The position numbers and the translations under genes were made by a program. From assembly GCA_937923175.1 (NCBI GenBank), contig CALALB010000009.1, forward strand, positions 62,001 to 126,000: a stretch of DNA of 64,000 nt, read 5' to 3'. Positions 18,823 through 26,729 of this stretch are shown here, one piece after another (within the stretch, counting starts at the first letter, position 1; every line of letters starts with the position of its first letter). Origin of the DNA: an uncultured Chromatiaceae bacterium (GTDB taxonomy: Bacteria; Pseudomonadota; Gammaproteobacteria; Chromatiales; Chromatiaceae). Below the pieces are notes generated by a model. It had not been told where the DNA came from. It worked only from the letters and a program-made list of their open reading frames with translations, and ran no database searches.

Positions 18823-19686
18823 ATGGGCGATTACGTCTGGTTCCATGACTATTCCTGGCATCCGGTTTATTCTGTTTACTTTTTTGTAGTCGGCATCCTT
18901 GCAGGGTTGTCGTTCTTGTCTTACGGATCATGGTTGATCCCGGCCTTGCGCCCATTGCGCGAAAAGGCGGCTTATGGGTCTCTGGGGTTGCTGGTGATTG
19001 GGGGTCTGCTGTTGATCGCTGACCTTTCCCAGCCCCTGCGTTTTTTGAATGTGCTGAATCCGGCCTATCTGCAATTTACCTCGCCGCTGGCCTGGGGGGC
19101 GCTCAATATCGTTGCCTTCGGTGTGTTTTCATTGCTCTACATCCTTGAGCTGCAAAAGAAACGGGAGGCTGCGCTCGGTAAGATTCTGGCGATGATCACC
19201 GCCCTGTTAGGCTTAGGGTTGCCGATCTATACCGGCTATGACCTGACCGTGCATCAGTCGCGGCCGATGTGGAATACGCCGATCATGCCGGTGCTATTCG
19301 TCGCCTTGGCGATTGCCTCGGGTTCTGCAGTCGGGTCGCTGCTGGCCGGCAAAAACCAGGATGCGCAAAGGGTTCTCCGTGAGTTTATGCTGTGGTCTGC
19401 GGCTGCAGTGGGCATTGTGCTAGTCGGCATGCTCGGGACAACCAGCTATGGGGGTTCGGCTGAGGAGCTGACCTTCCTGATCCTGACGACGGGCACCATG
19501 GGTTTGATCTTTGTCGGCGTGGGCATCATCGCCGGAACGGCTGCACCTATCGCCCTATTGTTCTATGCGCATCTTAGAGAACGGACTACTGGCCTGGCCT
19601 TTGCCGCCATCCTGATCCTGATCGGGAGTGCAGCTCTGCGCTATGCCTTGCTGATGGGCCCTCAAGAGTTACAAACCCTGTACTGA
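18823..19686 (+). CDS. NrfD-type membrane anchor of molybdoenzyme complex
   Basis: 287-residue integral membrane protein of the NrfD/PsrC family, which exchanges electrons between quinone and the ferredoxin subunit. About eight hydrophobic helices are visible, beginning with YSVYFFVVGILAGLSFLSYG and including LGLLVIGGLLLIADL and the segment FLNVLNPAYLQFTSPLAWGA typical of the family (the Pro-Leu-Ala-Trp after helix 3). A good AAGGA ribosome site precedes the ATG, 15 bases after the ferredoxin gene. It is shorter than PsrC proteins with nine or ten helices, matching the eight-helix NrfD subgroup. Direction of electron flow is unknown. Confidence 0.9.
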   Translation: MGDYVWFHDYSWHPVYSVYFFVVGILAGLSFLSYGSWLIPALRPLREKAAYGSLGLLVIGGLLLIADLSQPLRFLNVLNPAYLQFTSPLAWGALNIVAFGVFSLLYILELQKKREAALGKILAMITALLGLGLPIYTGYDLTVHQSRPMWNTPIMPVLFVALAIASGSAVGSLLAGKNQDAQRVLREFMLWSAAAVGIVLVGMLGTTSYGGSAEELTFLILTTGTMGLIFVGVGIIAGTAAPIALLFYAHLRERTTGLAFAAILILIGSAALRYALLMGPQELQTLY

Positions 19687-19708
19687 CCGCACGAGAGGAG
19701 ATCCAACC

Positions 19709-22360
19709 ATGATGGAAATGACCAAACTCAACCGGCGCACCTTTCTCAAGGTCAGTGCGGCTACTGGCGCGGCTGCTGCCGTAGCACCCCGGCTGCTGAA
19801 GGCCATGGAGCTCGAGCTGGCTGGCAAGGATGTCAGTCCAGTATCCGGTGTCCAACGCAAGGCTGTTCCCATCACCTGTCATTTCTGCAATATCCAGGAT
19901 GGCGCCATTGCCTATCTGGAGAACGATCGGGTGGTCAAGCTCGAGGGGAATCCCGAGCATGTTTCGACCCGAGGTCGTTTGTGTCCGAAGGGCAATTCGG
20001 GCATGTGGTATAGCTATGATCCGGATCGTATCCTGTATCCCTTGAAGCGGGTCGGCAAACGCGGTGAGGGAAAATGGAAACGCATTACCTGGGACGAGGC
20101 GCTCACTGAGGTCGCTGCCAAGCTGGACGAGGCACTCAAGGAAGACCCGAACACCATCGTCCTGAAATATGGGCGCAATCGCACCGGCGGGGTCCTCGAC
20201 CGCTTTATGCAAACCCTGGGTTCAGACAGCATCATCAACCATACCTCGGTTTGCGAGTCATCGAAGAAGGTGGGGATGGAGCCGGCTTGGGGGCCAGACA
20301 TCGAGACACCGGATTTCGCCAATACAAAGTACGTTTTGAACTTTGGCTCGAATGTGCTGGAGGCGTCCTATTTCCACAATCCGCTCTCACAGCGCGTCGC
20401 GGAAGGCCGCGTCGACAATCACATGAAGATCGTGACCTTCGACGTGCGCCTGTCGAACACCGCCGGCTTCTCGGACGAATGGATTCCGGTGCACCCGGGC
20501 ACGGATGGGGCTGTCGCTCTGGCGATCGGTCATGTGATCCTGCGTGAGGATCTTCAAGACTCCGAGTTCATCAACACCTGGACCAATGTCACGGTCGATG
20601 AGCTGAAAGAGCACTATAAGCAATTTACCCCCGAATGGGCGGAGAAGATCTCAGGCGTGCCGGCGGCAACGATCGAGCGCATTGCGATCGAGTTCGCCAC
20701 CACCAAGCCGGCGACGATCTTTACCTATCGCGGTCCGGCCAAGCACCTGTATGGGTCCTATAATGAAAAGGCCTGCATGATGCTGCCGGTCATGACGGGT
20801 AACATCGAACGGCGAGGGGGGTATTGCCTGCCGCGGGGGATGAGCTGGCCGCAGCCGAAACCTGAACCGCCCAAGCCGGCCAAGCATGCCTATATGAATA
20901 AGCATCATCATCCGCTGTACCCGCTAGCAAGCCACGGGGTTTCTCATCTTCTGCCCTTCCATATCGCCGACGGTACCATGAAGGTGAATGTCTATTTCAC
21001 CTACCAAGATAATCCAGTCTATACCAATCCGGGTGCCCGGGCGGTTTGGGGTAAGGTGCTCTCCGATGAAACGCTCGTCCCCTTCTTTGTCTCGATGAGC
21101 TCGCATATGGGCGAAGAAACAGCGCTCGCCGACATCATCCTGCCCGATTGCCCCTATCTCGAGCGCTGGGAACCGGAATCGATGCCGAATTCGCTCTGGC
21201 CCTGGCTGGGCATCCGCCAGCCGGTGCACAAGTCGCTCGGCGAATCACGCGAAAACCGCATCCTGATGCGCGACATCATCTGGAAGCTCGATCCGGATGG
21301 TTCGCGGGGCATGCGCAAATACTGGGAGTTCAAGGATGGCGAGGATTATATGCGCCATCACTTCGACAATATTCCCGGCCTCAAAGAAGCCGGCGGTCTC
21401 GACTTCCTGAAGAAACATGGCGTCTGGCCGATCTATGGCAAGCTCGATCCGAGGACGGGCAAGATCGTCGATAAGACCGGTCGCGAGATCAGGGCTGAGT
21501 ACGGCCTATACAAGAAAGAGCTGTCCGAAGAAGAGATGGCGGGTGCCATCATCGATGAGAATGGCCTGATCACCAAGAATGGCAAGGCGATCGGCATCCA
21601 GCGCAATGGTAAGAACTATGTTGGGTTTGCAACGCCCAATCGCCTGATCAACGTCCGGGTCGATGAGTGGGCCAAATATGGCTTCAACCCCATGCCGACC
21701 TTCAAGCGTATTCCCTGGCACGAGACGATGAGGGAGGATGAGATGATCCTCACCACCTTCAAGCTCAACGTGCATAAGCAGTCGCGCAGTGCGGCGGTGA
21801 AATGGCTGGCCGAGATCGCTCATAGCAACCCTGCCTGGATCAACACCGAGACGGCGAAGAAGATCGGTGTCAAGACCGGCGATCTCGTTCGTGTCGAGTC
21901 GAAGGTGGGTTATCTCGTCACCAAGGCCTATGTGACGGAAGGGATCCATCCCAAGGCCATCGCCATTCCGACCGCCTTTGGCCACTGGGAATACGGCCGT
22001 TTGGCGACTCTCAAGCTCAAGGAGAAAAAACCGGAATGGAGCCATGGCCAGGAAGACCCGGATTTCAACAACGTCTGGTGGGATGACAAGGGGGTTCACC
22101 CCAATGACATTATTCCAGCCATTGCCGACCCGATCGGTGGTTCACAGGCTTGGTTTGATACCGTGGTCAAGGTGACCAAGGCGGGTCCGAATGACAAGTA
22201 TGGTGATGTCGTTGCGGATTGGGACAGGCATGTCGAAGCCTTTAAAGAAGGTTTGCGCTATGCCTACACGGGTGATCTACACCGCAAGATGCACCCGGAG
22301 ATGGCCCACTGGAAGGGGCCCGAGGAGGCGGGGCACGAATCAGAGGGCAGTCATCTCTGA
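19709..22360 (+). CDS. Tat-exported molybdopterin oxidoreductase, catalytic subunit of unknown substrate
   Basis: 883-residue bis-MGD enzyme of the DMSO reductase family. A Tat signal (LNRRTFLK, Arg9-Arg10) puts it in the periplasm, unlike cytoplasmic SoeA. The cluster motif is Cys57, Cys60, Asp64 and Cys92 (CHFCNIQD ... RLCPKG): Asp stands where the third Cys is expected. The likely Mo ligand is Cys182 in HTSVCESSKK, as in polysulfide, thiosulfate, tetrathionate and arsenate reductases. Family signatures DEWIPVHPGTDGAVALAI (present as SDEWIPVHPGTDG) and ADIILPDCPYLERWE are clear. AGGAG lies eight bases before the start. Substrate and direction are unknown; a sulfur oxyanion, polysulfide or arsenic compound are candidates. 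Confidence 0.88.
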   Translation: MMEMTKLNRRTFLKVSAATGAAAAVAPRLLKAMELELAGKDVSPVSGVQRKAVPITCHFCNIQDGAIAYLENDRVVKLEGNPEHVSTRGRLCPKGNSGMWYSYDPDRILYPLKRVGKRGEGKWKRITWDEALTEVAAKLDEALKEDPNTIVLKYGRNRTGGVLDRFMQTLGSDSIINHTSVCESSKKVGMEPAWGPDIETPDFANTKYVLNFGSNVLEASYFHNPLSQRVAEGRVDNHMKIVTFDVRLSNTAGFSDEWIPVHPGTDGAVALAIGHVILREDLQDSEFINTWTNVTVDELKEHYKQFTPEWAEKISGVPAATIERIAIEFATTKPATIFTYRGPAKHLYGSYNEKACMMLPVMTGNIERRGGYCLPRGMSWPQPKPEPPKPAKHAYMNKHHHPLYPLASHGVSHLLPFHIADGTMKVNVYFTYQDNPVYTNPGARAVWGKVLSDETLVPFFVSMSSHMGEETALADIILPDCPYLERWEPESMPNSLWPWLGIRQPVHKSLGESRENRILMRDIIWKLDPDGSRGMRKYWEFKDGEDYMRHHFDNIPGLKEAGGLDFLKKHGVWPIYGKLDPRTGKIVDKTGREIRAEYGLYKKELSEEEMAGAIIDENGLITKNGKAIGIQRNGKNYVGFATPNRLINVRVDEWAKYGFNPMPTFKRIPWHETMREDEMILTTFKLNVHKQSRSAAVKWLAEIAHSNPAWINTETAKKIGVKTGDLVRVESKVGYLVTKAYVTEGIHPKAIAIPTAFGHWEYGRLATLKLKEKKPEWSHGQEDPDFNNVWWDDKGVHPNDIIPAIADPIGGSQAWFDTVVKVTKAGPNDKYGDVVADWDRHVEAFKEGLRYAYTGDLHRKMHPEMAHWKGPEEAGHESEGSHL

Positions 22361-22386
22361 CCAGGTGATAGAGGCTGAACAGGCTT

Positions 22387-23226
22387 ATGAAGACCTCCCA
22401 GATCGAGGGTAAGAAAAGCGGTATCAGCCAGCCCACGGCCATCCCTGAGGTTGCGGCAGGGATGGCTGCTGAGTGTGGTGCCCGCGCTCTGCTCTATCGC
22501 CTGCTGTCTGCCGTCTTCGTCGAGGAGGCATCGGCAGAGTTTCTGAGCGCCATGCGCACTCCGGAGATGCTCGAGCAACTGGCTGAGGTCGGTATAGGTT
22601 TCGATGCCGATTTCACTGCTGCGCCTCTGGCTGAGCTCGTGGATACGCTTGCGGTCGAATATGCCAGTTTATTCGCTGCCTCGGGTGGGTTCCCGCCGGT
22701 TGAATCGGTGCGTCTCTATGGCCGTTATCGACATGAGCCCAACTTTGAGGTGATGCAGACTTACCAGCGTCTAGGGTTCGTGCTCCAACCGGGTCGCCAT
22801 GAGGTATTTGCCGACCAGCTCGGCGTCGAACTGATGTTCATCGCCGAATTGCTCGAACGCCAGGCCGAAGCGCTCGCCAAAGGCGACCTTATCGCTAGCC
22901 GCAAGCTGGAAAAAGAGATCAAACGTTTCTGGAGTCGGCATCTAGGCCGCTGGGTCAGGGGGTATGCACGGCTGATCGAGCGAGCAGCGATGCATTCATT
23001 CTATCGGGAGATGGCCCGCTTTCTAAGAGGATTCGCCGAAGAAGAGATCGCTGCCCTGGGTCTGCACATCGAGGATGCCGATGGAGCGCGCCTCGAGGTT
23101 CCCAAGGCCGAGGTGCAGGAGGCGGCGGATCCGCAAAAACCGGGGTGCACCAGCGACGCCGCCCCACCAGGTCGGCAGGGTATCCGGCGGTTGCAGGATT
23201 TACGCTTACCAAGCGTCCCAGACTGA
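22387..23226 (+). CDS. TorD/DmsD-family molybdoenzyme chaperone
   Basis: 279-residue helical protein of the TorD/NarJ chaperone family, which binds the Tat leader and helps cofactor insertion into one partner molybdoenzyme. Supporting segments: CGARALLYRLLSAVF, LAVEYASLFAASGGFPPVESV, and the family core ADQLGVELMFIAELLERQAEAL followed by HLGRWVRGYARLIE. The C-terminal 50 residues are Pro/Gln-rich and outside the fold. It lies 26 bases after the catalytic gene, so it is presumably the dedicated chaperone for that enzyme. Confidence 0.87.
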   Translation: MKTSQIEGKKSGISQPTAIPEVAAGMAAECGARALLYRLLSAVFVEEASAEFLSAMRTPEMLEQLAEVGIGFDADFTAAPLAELVDTLAVEYASLFAASGGFPPVESVRLYGRYRHEPNFEVMQTYQRLGFVLQPGRHEVFADQLGVELMFIAELLERQAEALAKGDLIASRKLEKEIKRFWSRHLGRWVRGYARLIERAAMHSFYREMARFLRGFAEEEIAALGLHIEDADGARLEVPKAEVQEAADPQKPGCTSDAAPPGRQGIRRLQDLRLPSVPD

Positions 23227-23303
23227 CCTGCCGCCCCAGCCTGGGGCACGCTGGGCTCCTGGCTCGTGGTAACCCCGATCGTTGCTCATGAGGCGCTGAT
23301 TGT

Positions 23304-23747
23304 ATGAGTATCCTTGATCTTGCCCCGCCCAAGCTGTTGCCGCCCGATCGCCAGGTGCTTGCCAATCTCGATTGGTCAGAGGCTGCAGCGCTGTGGAATA
23401 GCAACCAACTGCGGGCACTGCATGATTGGTTGAACGAACGCTGGTCGCGCCTGATCCGCAATAGCCTGATGGGGACCAAAGATCCTGAGGCAGAGTTTCT
23501 GCAGGGATTGGCCTATGCGACGCTCGCGTTGTTTTTCACCCAAAACCGCAATCAGGAAGGCGCACTCTTGATGATCGATGATGCCTTAATCGTCTTAGCA
23601 AAATATCGGCCAGGTTATTTGGGGGTGAAGATTGAGCCGATCATCGCCGCCTTGCAGGAATTACGGCCGCTGCTCGTCGGTTTAGCGCCGGATGCGGAAT
23701 GTCCTGTGTATCCCTTTGTCTACCCGAAATTCGAATATACGCCCTGA
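23304..23747 (+). CDS. DUF309-like small helical protein
   Basis: 147-residue soluble protein. The arrangement EAAALWNSNQLRALHDWLNERWSRL, EFLQGLAYATLALFFTQNRN, GALLMIDDALIVL and YLGVKIEPIIAALQEL resembles DUF309 proteins (a helical bundle with an N-x(n)-H-x3-E-x2-W type first helix), though the His/Glu positions differ. The function of DUF309 is not established. Its location inside a molybdoenzyme operon suggests an assembly or maturation role, which is inference. Confidence 0.6.
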   Translation: MSILDLAPPKLLPPDRQVLANLDWSEAAALWNSNQLRALHDWLNERWSRLIRNSLMGTKDPEAEFLQGLAYATLALFFTQNRNQEGALLMIDDALIVLAKYRPGYLGVKIEPIIAALQELRPLLVGLAPDAECPVYPFVYPKFEYTP

Positions 23748-23751
23748 ACAG

Positions 23752-24423
23752 ATGGAGTCTGCTGCGCCCGATCAGCCTGAGTTATTGCTGAGGCGTCTGC
23801 TGAGTTTCAATCCGCAGGATCTGGCCCCTTACACCTCCGAGGATTTTATCATCGATGCCCCTGGCGTCGAGGACATCGCGGCGCGGTGTAGCGGCGTCGT
23901 TTTGGCTCAGGCGAATGCAGCCGAGGATCGGGCCATTCAGCTGCTTGTGGCGGGCGCGCCTTTGGTATTCATCGGGGATGCGGCCCTGCAGGACAGCGCG
24001 CTGGTCAAGCGTCTAGCGGCTCGTTATCCTGAGCGGGTGGGGATCTATGCCCCAGCAAGGCGTCAGTCAGTGAGCTGGTCATTCGATACGGTTTCCAATG
24101 CTGACTTCAAGGTCATGACCCCTTCACTAGCCGAGCCGGCATGGGAAGTCCTGAAGGCCGATGGTACACCGACTGGTACCCTGCTTACCTGGTGGTTGAC
24201 CGAATTGCGACAGCTCGGTGCCGTGCAGTTTCTCGTGCATGCCGAGGTGCGCGACGATACCGATCTCAATATCCTGGCTGGGCTGGTCGAGATGCTGGGT
24301 GAGAGCCTATGGGTTGCCCCCCGTAGCCCAGAGTGTCTACCGCTTGCCGACTGGATCAACTATGGGCGCTGCCGCCAGCTGGCGCTATCTGCCATCGATG
24401 CTGAGCACCTGAGGATCACCTAA
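23752..24423 (+). CDS. Unrecognised accessory protein (223 residues)
   Basis: I do not recognise this soluble protein. It starts with ATG 23752, four bases after the preceding stop. The sequence reads as an alpha/beta domain: VEDIAARCSGVVLAQANAAE, a hydrophobic strand APLVFIGDA, RVGIYAPARR, SWSFDTVSNADF, and a second half with FLVHAEVRDDTDLNILAGLVEML. There is no signal peptide, membrane helix or cysteine motif; a single Cys pair is scattered. Tight spacing places it in the molybdoenzyme operon. Confidence 0.75.
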   Translation: MESAAPDQPELLLRRLLSFNPQDLAPYTSEDFIIDAPGVEDIAARCSGVVLAQANAAEDRAIQLLVAGAPLVFIGDAALQDSALVKRLAARYPERVGIYAPARRQSVSWSFDTVSNADFKVMTPSLAEPAWEVLKADGTPTGTLLTWWLTELRQLGAVQFLVHAEVRDDTDLNILAGLVEMLGESLWVAPRSPECLPLADWINYGRCRQLALSAIDAEHLRIT

Positions 24424-24427
24424 ACGC

Positions 24428-24865
24428 ATGAAACCTTGGCGAGCTGTCCTTGTTTTGCTGTTCTCCAGCGCCTTAGCGCAGGCTACCCTTGCCTCAGTTG
24501 GCCCCCAGCATGGGCAGCCGGCGCTTCTTGCCATCGGGTCTGAATCAGTCGATCTCACCCAGGCATTAAGCCCGATGACGCCGCTTGCCGGCCACCCCTT
24601 CTCCTGGCCAGTCAGGGGCAAGCCACCGGCGAGTGTGATCCTAGCTGATCAGGGTATGCAGTCCCCCTTGAGTGGGGCTCAGCCGGACGCCGGCTCAGAC
24701 CCGCTCGCCGATCAGGGCGGGGTCGATAGGGAGGAAAGGCAAGTCGGCACCGGTTCAGAGGCTATTCGTAGCGGGACGCCGCCGGAGAGGGGATTTGGCT
24801 TCGTGATCCCTAAGAATACCTGTGAATCCGGCTCTGCCCTCCAGGAATTCCAGAGCGATTATTAA
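24428..24865 (+). CDS. Predicted secreted hypothetical protein
   Basis: 145 residues with an N-terminal signal peptide (AVLVLLFSSALAQATLA, cleavage after about residue 22). The mature part is Pro/Gly/Ser-rich with no recognised domain and one Cys near the end (KNTCESGSALQEF). It starts four bases after the previous stop. The final 44 bases overlap the open frame of the following Fe-S protein. A periplasmic factor for the exported molybdoenzyme is one possibility; it could also be a poorly conserved ORF. Confidence 0.55.
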   Translation: MKPWRAVLVLLFSSALAQATLASVGPQHGQPALLAIGSESVDLTQALSPMTPLAGHPFSWPVRGKPPASVILADQGMQSPLSGAQPDAGSDPLADQGGVDREERQVGTGSEAIRSGTPPERGFGFVIPKNTCESGSALQEFQSDY

Positions 24866-25961
24866 TACGGTTGTGGGTATCGCGTATCCAGAATTCCACC
24901 AGACTCATTGCGTTCGTTACCGCTATCGCTATAGCGCCTGCCAGCGTTGCGCCGAGGTCTGCCCGCATGAGGCAATCGTGCTCTCTGATCAGGGGGCGCA
25001 GATCGATCCAGCCCGTTGTCAACATTGTGCTCTCTGTCTCTCCGCCTGCCGGAGCGGCGCCTGGACGAGCAAAGGTTTCGAGCCGATTGAACTGGTGCGC
25101 CGGGCAATCGAACACACGCAATTTAGCATCGCTTGTGCACCCTCCGGGCTGAGGGGGGATGCCATCGTCCCCTGCCTAGGGGCAGTCGATGCAGGGATAA
25201 TCGCCTATTTAGGCAAACGCCGTATCCAGTTGACCCTCTTGGGCAGCGCCCATTGCCATCATTGCCCTCATGGTGCCAAGGGTACCGAGCAGATCAGCCT
25301 CAATCTGGAGGCTGCCGCAATCCTGCGCAGTGCTGCCCAAGAGGAGGGGCGGGACTGGCTAGAACCCGTGTTGTCCGCTGCCCCGAGCGTGACCCAGTCG
25401 CCCCAACCCGAGCGCCGCCAGCTGTTTCGCCGTCTGGTTGGCGGTTTGGTCGACGCCGGTCCGGATCCACAAACTGCCAACCCCCCAGTAGCCGCCGAGC
25501 GGGCCATTCGCGCTGCACCCTATGTCACCAGCGAACGACGTGAGCTTCTGCAGATCGTTTGTGAGCGCACGGGCGGCCAACCGACGCGCATCGATTGGCA
25601 TGAGGCATTGCCCCTGATGCAGCTGACCTTGGAAGGGGGCTGTACAAATTGTGAGGCCTGTTTCCGGGTCTGTCCGACTGGCGCCCTCCAGATCGTCGAA
25701 AACCCGGGTGAATGGGCGCTCACCTTCCAGATCGACCGCTGTGTGGGCTGTGCAGTCTGCCTTGAGGTCTGCCAGCCTGGGGTGCTCAGGGCCGTAGCCA
25801 ATTTCGATGCGCGTCCGGAACAGCCAGCGCGCATCCTCCATGCCCTGGCCAAACAGCGCTGCGCGCGCTGCGACCGTTTTTTCGTATCCCCCAGCCCCAC
25901 CGAGATCTGTCCGGTCTGTCGCGACGATGAAGAGGCCTTCTTGGCAATTTTCGGTAGATGA
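24822..25961 (+). CDS. Multi-cluster 4Fe-4S protein with C-terminal zinc-ribbon-like end
   Basis: 379-residue soluble Fe-S protein. Cysteine motifs are in two pairs: CQRCAEVCP and CQHCALCLSACR near the N terminus, CTNCEACFRVCP and CVGCAVCLEVCQPG near residues 275-310, with CHHC between them and CARCDRF ... CPVC at the end, a rubredoxin/zinc-ribbon-like knuckle. This suggests up to four [4Fe-4S] clusters plus one metal site. Sequence order resembles a duplicated 2[4Fe-4S] ferredoxin. Start is uncertain: ATG 24822 overlaps the previous gene; GTG 24873 is an alternative. It may carry electrons for the complex or serve in maturation. Confidence 0.78.
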   Translation: MNPALPSRNSRAIINTVVGIAYPEFHQTHCVRYRYRYSACQRCAEVCPHEAIVLSDQGAQIDPARCQHCALCLSACRSGAWTSKGFEPIELVRRAIEHTQFSIACAPSGLRGDAIVPCLGAVDAGIIAYLGKRRIQLTLLGSAHCHHCPHGAKGTEQISLNLEAAAILRSAAQEEGRDWLEPVLSAAPSVTQSPQPERRQLFRRLVGGLVDAGPDPQTANPPVAAERAIRAAPYVTSERRELLQIVCERTGGQPTRIDWHEALPLMQLTLEGGCTNCEACFRVCPTGALQIVENPGEWALTFQIDRCVGCAVCLEVCQPGVLRAVANFDARPEQPARILHALAKQRCARCDRFFVSPSPTEICPVCRDDEEAFLAIFGR

Positions 25962-25975
25962 GGGGGTGTAAGGCG

Positions 25976-26377
25976 ATGGAATGGGAATTCACACCGGCAG
26001 ATGTCGTCAAGGGCTTAAGCGATTATCGATTGGAGGATTTTCGTCGCGATCTGGCTGAAGAGGTGCGCTTAAATCTAGGCGAGGATGAAGAACGCTGTAG
26101 GCATGTTTTTCATCTGCTGTATGACCTGTGCTATGCGCTCGCTACCCACCAGGATCTAGAAGCGCACCTGGCCAGCTATGCCTATGACCCGCCCACAGTG
26201 CAATTCTTGCGCGAACTGTCTCCGCTGATGGCTGATAACGCTGCGATGCTCGGCGCCATTCTGCAGCGCCAGATCATGGATCGGGTCGAGTCGGGCATGC
26301 CGCTGGAGGACGCCATCGCCGAGGTCGGGGAATGGCATCGGCGGACCATCGCTGCAGAGCTTACCCAGTTGGGTTGA
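25976..26377 (+). CDS. Small helical hypothetical protein (133 residues)
   Basis: Unrecognised, acidic, all-helical protein with no membrane segment or motif beyond VFHLLYDLCYALATHQDLEAHL and NAAMLGAILQRQIMDRVESGMPLEDAI. ATG 25976 with TAAGG just upstream is preferred to 25958. It begins 15 bases after the Fe-S gene and is the last gene of the operon. The 350-base gap that follows holds a degenerate FNR-like site near the next start and no gene. Confidence 0.75.
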   Translation: MEWEFTPADVVKGLSDYRLEDFRRDLAEEVRLNLGEDEERCRHVFHLLYDLCYALATHQDLEAHLASYAYDPPTVQFLRELSPLMADNAAMLGAILQRQIMDRVESGMPLEDAIAEVGEWHRRTIAAELTQLG

Positions 26378-26688
26378 TTCCCTTCCAGCGCTCTCAGTCT
26401 TCAGGTTCAGGCGTTGAACCTATGATGCGCCGATTGGCAGCATCCTAAGCGGATAGGACCCTCGCCTGGGCCAGGGGGGTGCTTGGGCGTTTCGGCCTCG
26501 CAAAGGATTGGCGCGGCACTTTAGCCCCCCTCGGGCCCAAGGCGGCCCAGCCTTTCATGAACCTTCTGCAGGCCTGCCGAAGGTCTCCCCAATAGGCTGA
26601 GGCCCCCTTTGAGCCAGCCTGGGGTCAGGATAGAGTGACCCAGTCAACACATCGACCTGCCGACTTGGTTTAGACTGTCCGCTTTATG

Positions 26689-26702
26689 TTGGTTGTAATC
26701 AA
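26689..26702 (+). promoter_or_regulatory. FNR/CRP-like box upstream of chemoreceptor
   Basis: TTGGTTGTAATCAA differs by one base from the FNR consensus TTGAT-N4-ATCAA. It ends 27 bases before the MCP start codon, so it would act by repression or overlap the promoter if functional. A single match of this length in a 64-kb window could be chance. Confidence 0.35.
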
Positions 26703-26729
26703 ATATCTGTTTAAGAGGCAGTCAAAACC

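Noticed and set aside
18097-22360. SoeABC sulfite oxidoreductase
   Set aside because: SoeA lacks a Tat signal and acts in the cytoplasm; this catalytic subunit has a clear twin-arginine leader.
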